Assembly: GCF_001984035.1 (NCBI RefSeq)
Contig: NZ_CP019449.1
Span: 2,418,001 to 2,482,000 of the forward strand
Direction: 5' to 3'
DNA length: 64,000 nucleotides
Origin: Sphingopyxis sp. QXT-31
Lineage (GTDB): Bacteria > Pseudomonadota > Alphaproteobacteria > Sphingomonadales > Sphingomonadaceae
Position 1 is the stretch's first letter. Each line of letters opens with the position of its first letter. Shown in pieces: positions 57,416 to 64,000 of this stretch. Under the pieces are notes generated by a model that was not told the DNA's origin, ran no database searches, and saw only the letters and a list, made by a program, of their open reading frames with translations. Both the position numbers and the translations under genes were made by a program.

Positions 57416-57493
57416 TCAGAAATCGATATAATAAAGCGCGGCGGCGGCCCCGGCCGTCGCATTCAGCGCTGCTTGTTTCTGGTCCACGATCAA
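57416..57493 (-). CDS. Short ORF 1 (25 residues) in the EF-Tu leader region
   Basis: TTG 57493 (GGAG nearby) to TGA 57416: MIVDQKQAALNATAGAA followed by AALYYIDF. An in-frame GTG at 57487 is an alternative start. It ends with Tyr-Tyr-Ile-Asp-Phe just before a hairpin and a terminator, as in leader peptides of attenuators. The tRNA-Gln gene lies 116 bases upstream on the same strand. No family recognised. Confidence 0.4.
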   Translation of the reverse strand: MIVDQKQAALNATAGAAAALYYIDF

Positions 57494-57608
57494 ATTGCTC
57501 CGTCTTAAAACGTCGACGGCACATAGCGACCTCGCCCGCCGTTTTCAAGCGATCAGCTTGGCAATGAGAGCGAGCACTCCGGGATGTCGCGAAATGCATG
57601 TCACCGGC

Positions 57609-57683
57609 TGGCTGGGGCGGCAGGATTCGAACCTGCGCATGGCGGCATCAAAAGCCGCTGCCTTACCGCTTGGCGACGCCCCA
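57609..57683 (-). tRNA. tRNA-Gln (anticodon TTG)
   Basis: On the minus strand from 57683: acceptor TGGGGCG pairs with CGCCCCA, the anticodon arm is GCGGC-TTTTGAT-GCCGC with anticodon TTG (reads CAA), the T arm has GGTTCGAATCC, discriminator G and an encoded CCA (57611-57609). A full cloverleaf can be drawn. Located between ilvE and the EF-Tu leader. Confidence 0.95.
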
Positions 57684-57743
57684 ACGGCCGGTGCGAGCGC
57701 GTCTATAGCGCGCGCCCGATGAATGGCAAGTTGGTGTAGGCCC

Positions 57744-58829
57744 TTAAAGCCGCGTCACCCAACCGTGCGGATCGGCGGCGCGGCCGCGCTGGATGTCGAC
57801 CAGCTTGTCCTTGAGCTTCGTCGTCACCTGTCCGGGCCCGCCCGCGCCGATGGTGAAGCTGCTCTCCCCCCGCGTCACCCTGCCGACCGGGGTCACCACC
57901 GCGGCGGTGCCGCAGGCGAAGCTTTCGGTCAGCTTGCCGCTCTCCGCATCGGCCTGCCACTGGTCGATCGCATAGGGTTCCTCGCGCACCGTCAGCCCGG
58001 CGTCGCGGGCCAGCGTGATGATCGCGTCGCGCGTGATGCCGGGCAGGATCGTTCCCGTCAGCGGCGGGGTGACGATGCTGCCGTCGTCGAACACGAAGAA
58101 CATGTTCATGCCGCCCAGTTCCTCGATCCAGCGATGCTCGGCGGCGTCGAGGAAGACGACCTGGTCGTGCCCTTTGGCGATCGCCTCGCGCTGCGCGACG
58201 AGGCTCGAGGCGTAGTTGCCCCCGCATTTGGCGGCGCCGGTGCCGCCCGGCGCGGCGCGGGTATAATCTTCCGAAACCCACAGCGAGATCGCGGGGGCGC
58301 CCGACTTGAAATAATTGCCGACAGGCGAGGTGATCACGAGGAAATGATATTCGGCCGCGGGCTTCACGCCCAGGAACACCTCGCTCGCGAACATGAAGGG
58401 GCGCAGGTACAGCGCGCCGCCATCGACCGGCGGGAACCAGTGCGCGTCCGCGGCGACGGCTTCCTTCACCGCGGCGATGAACAATCCCTCGGGCAGTTCG
58501 GCCATCGCCATGCGGCGTGCGCTGGCGTTGAAGCGCGCGGCGTTTGCCTCGACACGAAACAAGGCCATCGACCCGTCGTCGAGCCGGTACGCCTTCAGCC
58601 CCTCGAAGATTTCCTGCGCATAATGGAGCACTGCGGTCGCGGGATCGAGCGTCAGCGGGCCGCGCGGCATCACCTGCGCATCGTGCCAGCCCTTCCCCTC
58701 CGAATAGCGGATCGAGACCATATGGTCGGTGAAGACGCGTCCGAAAACGGGGTCCGCGATCGCCGCCGCGCGTACCTCGTCCGCGACCTTGCTGGGGTGC
58801 GGCAGGTGGGTGAAGGCGGATGCGGACAT
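57744..58829 (-). CDS. ilvE: Branched-chain amino acid aminotransferase
   Basis: A 361-residue fold-type IV PLP enzyme, the long (class II-type BCAT) form. GPLTLDPATAVLHYAQEIFE and GLKAYRLDDGSMALFRVEAN, then the PLP lysine in GTGAAKCGGNYASSLVAQRE and the phosphate loop TGTILPGITRDAIITLARDA. It interconverts Leu, Ile and Val with their 2-oxoacids and thus works downstream of ilvA in isoleucine synthesis. Start MSASAFTHLPHPS at 58829. It is divergent from the MarR gene at 58908. Confidence 0.95.
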   Translation of the reverse strand: MSASAFTHLPHPSKVADEVRAAAIADPVFGRVFTDHMVSIRYSEGKGWHDAQVMPRGPLTLDPATAVLHYAQEIFEGLKAYRLDDGSMALFRVEANAARFNASARRMAMAELPEGLFIAAVKEAVAADAHWFPPVDGGALYLRPFMFASEVFLGVKPAAEYHFLVITSPVGNYFKSGAPAISLWVSEDYTRAAPGGTGAAKCGGNYASSLVAQREAIAKGHDQVVFLDAAEHRWIEELGGMNMFFVFDDGSIVTPPLTGTILPGITRDAIITLARDAGLTVREEPYAIDQWQADAESGKLTESFACGTAAVVTPVGRVTRGESSFTIGAGGPGQVTTKLKDKLVDIQRGRAADPHGWVTRL

Positions 58830-58907
58830 GCGGTAGGCCTACTCGGTCGGGGGTGAATCACGCGCGCCTCTTGCCAAAGCCGGGCGCGGCGCGCAACGGT
58901 AGTGACT

Positions 58908-59414
58908 ATGCCGAACGATAATTTTCTTTCACAAGTTCCCGGCGCCTCTGCTCTTTTCTTGCGCGAGGCCGAGGTGCGCCGCGGCATCGAATATCTGTTT
59001 TTCGCGCATGGATCGCTGTGGCGAGCGGTCGATGCGCGGCTCGCCGAACAGGGGCTCGGGCGCGCGCATTACCGCGCGCTCTACTTCATCGCGCGCCAGC
59101 CCGGGCTCACCATTTCCGACCTGCTCGCGCTGCTCGGCATCACCAAACAATCGCTCGGGCGCGTGATCAAGGACCTCGAGGCGCGCGCGATGCTTGCGAC
59201 GCGCCCGGGCAACCGCGACCGGCGGCAGAAGGAATTGCGGCTCACTGAGGAGGGACGCGCGATCGAAGCGGCGGTTTTCGCGCTGATGCGCGACGCGATG
59301 AGCCGCGCCTATACGCAAGCGGGCCAGGCGGCGGTGACCGGATTCTGGCAGGTCAGCGAGGCGCTGCTGCCGCCGCGCGAACGCGGGAGGGTGGCCAAGC
59401 TCGGCGAGGCCTAG
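58908..59414 (+). CDS. MarR family transcriptional regulator
   Basis: A 168-residue regulator: LFFAHGSLWRAVDARLAEQG, then the winged helix HYRALYFIARQPGLTISDLL, ALLGITKQSLGRVIKDLEAR and the wing PGNRDRRQKELRLTEEG. It resembles PetP-type MarR proteins of alpha-proteobacteria. ATG 58908 was preferred to GTG 58902. It is divergent from ilvE, with only about 80 bases between, so it might regulate it; the short gap has no obvious palindrome. Its stop overlaps that of proC (CTAG). Confidence 0.88.
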   Translation: MPNDNFLSQVPGASALFLREAEVRRGIEYLFFAHGSLWRAVDARLAEQGLGRAHYRALYFIARQPGLTISDLLALLGITKQSLGRVIKDLEARAMLATRPGNRDRRQKELRLTEEGRAIEAAVFALMRDAMSRAYTQAGQAAVTGFWQVSEALLPPRERGRVAKLGEA

Positions 59415-60241
59415 CCCTCGCCCCGCGCGATATCGGCGAGCTCGCGCCCGCGGTCGCGCGCCGCGCGCAATACATTGGTCATCAGCGCAACGAGCTGCCC
59501 GCCCTCGTCGAGGATATCGAGCCCCGCCTGCGTCGTGCCGCCCTTGCTCGCGACCTGCGCCACCAGCACGCCCGGCTTTTCGCCGCTGTCGGCGAGCAGC
59601 GCGGTCGACCCGCCGAAGGTCGCGGTCGCGAGCTTCAGCGCATCCTCGCTGGGCAGGCCGAGACGTTCGCCCGCCGCGGCATAGGCCTCGATCAGGCGAA
59701 AGACGAAGGCCGGGCCGCTGCCGGTGAAGGCGGTGACCAGATCCATCGTCGAATCATCATCGAGCGGCACGACCTGCCCCAGCGGCGTCAGCAGGCCATC
59801 GATCGCCTTCGCGTCGGCACGGCCGAGGCTGGCGAACGCCGTCACCCCGGCGCCGATCCGCGCCGCGAGGTTGGGCAGGATACGCACCTGCGCGCGCGCA
59901 TTCGGGAAGCGCGCGGCGAGGTCGGTCAAAGACACGCCCGCCAGGATCGAGAGCAGATGGACATCGTCGGCGACCACCGCGCCGAGTTCGCCGGCGACCT
60001 CGCCCAGCTGCTGCGGCTTCATGCCCAGCATGATCCAGTCGGCGCTGCCGCCCGCCGCCTGCCATTCGGCGAGCGCGGCATAGTGCGCGATGCCTTCGCG
60101 CGGCGCCGCGAAAGGATCGACGATCGCGACCTGCGCCGGGTCGAGCCCCGCGACCAGCCAGCGATCGAGCATCGCCCCCGCCATATTGCCGCAGCCGACC
60201 AGCAGCAGCCGGCCGGAAAAGTTCCGCAAAGTCTTCGCCAT
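59411..60241 (-). CDS. proC: Pyrroline-5-carboxylate reductase
   Basis: A 276-residue NAD(P)H enzyme that makes L-proline from pyrroline-5-carboxylate. Rossmann loop LLLVGCGNMAGAMLDRWLVA, substrate region FTGSGPAFVFRLIEAYAAAG, and the C-terminal signature VASKGGTTQAGLDILDEGGQ (V-x-S-K/P-G-G-T-T). All are diagnostic. Starts at ATG 60241, 16 bases after the phosphatase stop, so it can be co-transcribed with the phosphatase gene upstream (60258-61928). Family length is normal. Confidence 0.95.
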   Translation of the reverse strand: MAKTLRNFSGRLLLVGCGNMAGAMLDRWLVAGLDPAQVAIVDPFAAPREGIAHYAALAEWQAAGGSADWIMLGMKPQQLGEVAGELGAVVADDVHLLSILAGVSLTDLAARFPNARAQVRILPNLAARIGAGVTAFASLGRADAKAIDGLLTPLGQVVPLDDDSTMDLVTAFTGSGPAFVFRLIEAYAAAGERLGLPSEDALKLATATFGGSTALLADSGEKPGVLVAQVASKGGTTQAGLDILDEGGQLVALMTNVLRAARDRGRELADIARGEG

Positions 60242-60257
60242 GATTCCTACTTCGTCC

Positions 60258-61928
60258 CTAGCGGCAGCTGCTCTCCGGACCCGAAAGCAGGTCCAGGCAG
60301 CGGCCATCGATCTTGGTCGCATCGACCGGCAGGCCGATCAGCGACGCCAGCGTCGGCATGATGTCGACCGTCATCACCGCATTGGGCTGTTCGAAACCCG
60401 CCAGCCCCTTGCGCCAGAAGAGGATCGGCACGCGCCGGTCATAATCCCACACCGACCCGTGCGTCGCGACATAACCCATGTCGGGTTCGGGGATCGGCGT
60501 CACGCGCGGTTTCAGCGCGATGATGAAATCGCCCGATCGCTGCGGATTGTACGACGCGCGAAGCTTGTCCATCAGCGTCCACACGTCGGGCGAGCGCTTC
60601 GATACCGGATGCGCCGCCAGCTCCTCGGCGGTGACCACCGCCTCGATCTGCGGATGCGCGCGCAGCCGCGGCAGGATCTCGGCGAGCGCGGCCTTGCGCT
60701 GCGCCGGGGTCAGCGCCTTGGACAGATAATAGTCGCCGCCGTCGCCGAGCAGCAGCGGCTGCGGCAGCCCCAGCTTGACCGCGACCTCCTTGCCCAGTTC
60801 GGCGGGGTCGAGCTTCGGGTCGACGCGCTGCGCGTCGGGCCAGGCGTTCTGGCGGTTGCGCTCGGGCAGGTCGTGGCCGCCATGGTCGGCGGTCAGCGCG
60901 ACGGCATAGTCGATCCCCGCCGCGTCGAGCCGCGCGAAGAAATCGCCGAGCTCGCGGTCGAGCCCCATCATCTGCAGGCACATCTCGCTACCCTCGGTGC
61001 CGGTGCTGTGGCCGACATAGTCGGTCGCGGCGAGGCCGAGGATGAGCAGGTCGGTGCCGCTGCCCTCGCCCATCTTGCGCACCTGGCGCAGCGCCGCCGC
61101 GGTCGCCAGCACCGCGCCATCGGCCTCGGGCGAGGCCATGAAACGGCGGAAGTCGCCGGCATCGCGCGCCATCCGGCCGGTGCCGACGGTCGCGCCCTTG
61201 GCGCCGAAGGGGATGGCGATGTCATGCGCGGCGCAATCGGCGGGCAGCGTCAGCGCCGGGCGTGGCTGCGCGATTGCGGCGGCGATGGCGGCGCCAGCCT
61301 GCGTTGCGGTCGGCGACAGCGTCGTGCCGCGGTACGAGGTGAGGCCTTTGGGGTCGAGCCACATCAGTTCGTCAGCCTGGTGCCCGCCCATCATGATCGC
61401 CGAGCGGTCCTTGCCGGACACCGACACGACCTGCGCCCTGGGATCGCGCGCCTTCATCAGGTCGCCGAGCGTCGGGACGAGCAGATGCTTCACCGACGCC
61501 GCATATTTGCCATTGCCCGAGCTGGTGCCCGCGACGCTCTCGTCCTCGGCGCAATAGATGCGCTTGTCCTCGCGGCCGGCCGACAGGTCGAAATAATGAT
61601 TGGCGACGATGCCCGTGCGCGCGGGGTGGCTGCCGGTCAGGATCGTCGAATGGCCGGGGCAGGTCTCGGTCGCGCCGTGCGACTGATAGCCCGACGGGAA
61701 GACCGCGCCCGAGGAAAGCCGCGCGAGCCCGCCGGTAAAATGCTCGCGATATTCGGCGAACAGGTCGGCCGAAAACTGGTCGACCGCGATCATCACGATC
61801 AGCTTGGGCGCCGGGGTCTGCGCCGTGACCTTCGGCGCGGGCGCGGCCGCCGGCTGCGCCAGCGCGGCGCCGGTAGCGGTCAGCGACAGGGTGGCGGCGA
61901 GGGCAAGAGTGAGGCGTTTGATCGTCAC
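60258..61928 (-). CDS. Exported alkaline phosphatase family protein (PafA-like)
   Basis: A 556-residue metalloenzyme from GTG 61928 with a signal peptide (TIKRLTLALAATLSLTATGA). The nucleophile Thr is in GATETCPGHSTILTGSHPAR; metal ligands Asp in VMIAVDQFSADLF, Asp and His in GLAATDYVGHSTGTEGSE and in ALTADHGGHDLPERN, as in phosphate-insensitive PafA of Bacteroidetes and alpha-proteobacteria. Cys residues in ADCAAHD may form a disulfide. It releases phosphate from monoesters in the periplasm. No Pho box was searched for; promoter region overlaps that of the DsbD gene. Confidence 0.87.
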   Translation of the reverse strand: MTIKRLTLALAATLSLTATGAALAQPAAAPAPKVTAQTPAPKLIVMIAVDQFSADLFAEYREHFTGGLARLSSGAVFPSGYQSHGATETCPGHSTILTGSHPARTGIVANHYFDLSAGREDKRIYCAEDESVAGTSSGNGKYAASVKHLLVPTLGDLMKARDPRAQVVSVSGKDRSAIMMGGHQADELMWLDPKGLTSYRGTTLSPTATQAGAAIAAAIAQPRPALTLPADCAAHDIAIPFGAKGATVGTGRMARDAGDFRRFMASPEADGAVLATAAALRQVRKMGEGSGTDLLILGLAATDYVGHSTGTEGSEMCLQMMGLDRELGDFFARLDAAGIDYAVALTADHGGHDLPERNRQNAWPDAQRVDPKLDPAELGKEVAVKLGLPQPLLLGDGGDYYLSKALTPAQRKAALAEILPRLRAHPQIEAVVTAEELAAHPVSKRSPDVWTLMDKLRASYNPQRSGDFIIALKPRVTPIPEPDMGYVATHGSVWDYDRRVPILFWRKGLAGFEQPNAVMTVDIMPTLASLIGLPVDATKIDGRCLDLLSGPESSCR

Positions 61929-62052
61929 GGGCGTCGTCTCCGATGCAGGGCGCGTCAGCGCGGGCTGTCCTCTCGACGAAAGCCGCCTATATGGCAAGCC
62001 TTGAACGATGGATGGACATGGCTCGGGCATGGATCGCGGTAGGGACGCTTTT

Positions 62053-64000
62053 GTGACAGGCCTTTGGCGCGGCCTGCTGGCGATATTGGCACTGATGGCC
62101 TTGTCGTTCGCCCCCGCGCGCGCGCAGTCCGTGAACATCACGCCGCAGCTGGTCGCCGAATCGGCGGCGCCCGCGCCCGGCCAGACCTCCACGCTCGCAC
62201 TCGCCATGACCCCGGCCAAGGGCTGGCACGGCTATTGGATCAACGGCGGCGACGCCGGGTTCGGGATGAGCGTCGAATGGAACGCGCCCGAGGGCGTCAC
62301 CGTCGCGCCCTTCCGCTATCCGGTGCCCGAGGCGCTGACGCTCTTCGGCATGATGAACCATGTCTATGAGCATCCCTATGCGCTGCTCGCCGATGTCAGC
62401 GTCGACAAGAGCGTAGCGCCGGGGACCGACCTGACGCTCTCGGGGGTCGCCGAGTGGCTCGCCTGTACCGACAAGATCTGCGTGCCCGAAAAGGCGGTGA
62501 TCTCGGTCAAGCTGACCGCCGGCGACGGCGCGGTCGCCCCGGCGACGCGCGCACAGTTCGACGGCTGGCGCGCACGCCTGCCGCAGCCGCTCGACCGCAC
62601 AGGCGCGTGGCAGCGGCGCGGCGACACCGTGCGCTTCGAAATCCCGCTGCCCCGCGGCGTCGCGATCGAGGCGCCGCACCTGTTCCTCGAAACCCCCGAG
62701 TTGATCGACTATGCCGCGCCGCAGGCGATCAGCCGCAACGGCGACTGGGTGGTCGTCGAGACGCGCGCGAACGGCGAGGCCGCGGGTCCGGTGGCCGCGC
62801 TGCTCAAGCTGGCCGACGGCCGCGGTCTCGCGGTCAAGTTCGAGCCCGGCGCGGTGCGCGCAGCAGGCGAACCGCTGACCCCGCCCGCCAAGGGCGTCGA
62901 CCTCGCGCTCTTCTGGACCGCGCTCGGCGGCGCGATCCTCGGCGGGCTGATCCTCAACCTGATGCCGTGCGTTTTCCCGATCCTGAGCCTCAAGGCGCTC
63001 AGCCTCGCGCGTTCGGGCGGCAATGCCCGCGAAGCGAAGGTCGAAGCGCTCGCTTTTACCGCAGGCGCGGTGCTCGTCAGCCTCGCGCTCGGCGGCGGGC
63101 TGCTGGCGCTACGCGCGGCGGGCGAGCAGGTCGGCTGGGCGTTTCAGTTGCAGCATCCGCTGAGCGTCCTCATCCTGCTGCTGCTCGCGGTCGCGATCAC
63201 CCTCAACCTGCTCGGCACTTATGAACTGCCGTCCTTTGGCGGCGGACAGAAGCTCGCCGGTCAGGGCGGCGCGGCAGGCGGCTTCTGGACTGGGGCGCTC
63301 GCCGCTTTCGTCGCGACCCCGTGCAGCGGCCCTTTGCTCGGCGCTGCGCTCGGCGCGACGCTGGTGCTGCCGGCCTGGGCCGCACTACCGATCTTCGGCG
63401 GCCTGGGGCTGGGGCTCGCCCTGCCCTTCCTCGCCGTCGGCTTCATCCCCGCGCTCCGCAACCGCCTGCCCAAGCCCGGTGCTTGGATGGCGACCTTCCG
63501 CAAATGGATGGCACTGCCGATGGGGCTCACGGCGACGGCACTGGTCTGGTTGCTTTGGCGTCAGGCAGGTTTCTGGGGGCTGACCTATGCTTTGATCCTG
63601 ACGCTATCCATGATTGTCCTCGCCCTGCTCTATGGCCGGTTGCAGGCGGGCAAGGCGCGGTCATGGGGAGTTATCGCGGCGATTATCGTGATCGCACTCG
63701 TCGCCGTGCGCGCCAACGCCGACCTGGCTGCAGCGCATCGATACGACACCGGGGCGCCGGACGCGTCGTCGCCGCCCTATTCCGACGCCGCACTGGCGCG
63801 TGCGCGCGCCACCGGCAAGCCCGTCTTCGTCTATTTCACCGCCGACTGGTGCCTGTCGTGCAAGGCCAACGAGGCCGGTGCGATCAACCGCGAAGCCGTT
63901 CAGCAGGCGTTCGAGAAAAAGGGCGTCGTCACCCTCGTCGGCGACTGGACCAATGGCGATCCGATGATCACCCGCACCCTCGCCGAGCATGGCCGCAACA
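62053..64000 (+). CDS. dsbD: Thiol:disulfide interchange protein DsbD-like (partial, runs off the window)
   Basis: From GTG 62053 (AGGGA eight bases upstream) the frame runs to the window end without a stop, 649 codons visible; ATG 62029 or 62008 would add 8-15 residues. A signal peptide (LLAILALMALSFAPARAQ) precedes the DsbD alpha domain with CTDKICVPEKAVISVKL. The membrane domain has eight or so helices with the two cysteines in LNLMPCVFPILSLKAL and FVATPCSGPLLGAALG. The C-terminal thioredoxin domain shows YFTADWCLSCKANEAGAINR (C-x-x-C). It carries reducing power from cytoplasmic thioredoxin to periplasmic proteins. Confidence 0.92.
   Translation, partial: MTGLWRGLLAILALMALSFAPARAQSVNITPQLVAESAAPAPGQTSTLALAMTPAKGWHGYWINGGDAGFGMSVEWNAPEGVTVAPFRYPVPEALTLFGMMNHVYEHPYALLADVSVDKSVAPGTDLTLSGVAEWLACTDKICVPEKAVISVKLTAGDGAVAPATRAQFDGWRARLPQPLDRTGAWQRRGDTVRFEIPLPRGVAIEAPHLFLETPELIDYAAPQAISRNGDWVVVETRANGEAAGPVAALLKLADGRGLAVKFEPGAVRAAGEPLTPPAKGVDLALFWTALGGAILGGLILNLMPCVFPILSLKALSLARSGGNAREAKVEALAFTAGAVLVSLALGGGLLALRAAGEQVGWAFQLQHPLSVLILLLLAVAITLNLLGTYELPSFGGGQKLAGQGGAAGGFWTGALAAFVATPCSGPLLGAALGATLVLPAWAALPIFGGLGLGLALPFLAVGFIPALRNRLPKPGAWMATFRKWMALPMGLTATALVWLLWRQAGFWGLTYALILTLSMIVLALLYGRLQAGKARSWGVIAAIIVIALVAVRANADLAAAHRYDTGAPDASSPPYSDAALARARATGKPVFVYFTADWCLSCKANEAGAINREAVQQAFEKKGVVTLVGDWTNGDPMITRTLAEHGRN

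Noticed and set aside
57267..57599. 110-codon minus-strand ORF over the EF-Tu leader
   Set aside because: Spans two terminators and the leader ORFs in a different frame; Arg-rich composition and no domain.
58902..58907. GTG start for the MarR gene at 58902
   Set aside because: Only two codons upstream of ATG 58908, which has the better context.

Overview
The window is high-GC DNA with dense, short-spaced operons and many ATGA/GTGA stop-start overlaps. Protein content (TorF-type porins, a DUF6127-like gene, S41 and S9 exported peptidases, ispG of the MEP pathway, a gene-transfer-agent-type head-tail cluster) fits an alphaproteobacterium of the Sphingomonadaceae, most like Sphingopyxis or a relative. 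That placement is inference from gene families; no marker rRNA is present.

Bases 1-10976 hold a GTA-like (or remnant siphophage) structural cluster on the minus strand: small and large terminase, portal, DUF6127-like protein, prohead protease, major capsid, connector, DUF3168 tail terminator, major tail protein, two tail-assembly proteins, tape measure and the start of a long tail protein. It is interrupted by an S74-type fibre module (split by an in-frame amber codon), by several dispersed palindromic repeats (one lies inside the protease reading frame), and by a small plus-strand secreted-protein gene.

Bases 11000-31000 are chromosomal genes: two small secreted proteins, a 2OG-Fe(II) oxygenase, two paralogous RTX proteins, an S9 peptidase, an S41 peptidase-MarR operon behind a 30-bp perfect palindrome, GNAT acetyltransferases, threonine ammonia-lyase (ilvA), a plus-strand operon of 3-hydroxyisobutyrate-dehydrogenase-like protein, amidohydrolase, mannose-6-phosphate isomerase and FAD oxidoreductase, and an FMN-dependent alpha-hydroxyacid oxidase.

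Bases 30400-53000 carry creD, a membrane TIR protein, two TorF porins, ispG with a small coupled gene, an exported methyltransferase, a second S41 peptidase, an acyltransferase, a third RTX protein with a GH114-like domain, an acyl-CoA carboxylase beta subunit, an SDR, a low-GC HEPN-like gene, a DMT transporter, a Sua5-type tRNA t6A enzyme and an acyl-CoA dehydrogenase.

Bases 53000-64000 carry a CHASE2-EAL c-di-GMP protein, a 20-codon Trp/Gly-rich ORF with its own terminator, a diverged EF-Tu paralogue preceded by two short ORF-terminator units and tRNA-Gln, then ilvE, a MarR regulator, proC, an alkaline phosphatase and the first two thirds or more of a DsbD-type reductase. The least explained parts are the EF-Tu/short-ORF region and the fibre module inside the GTA cluster.
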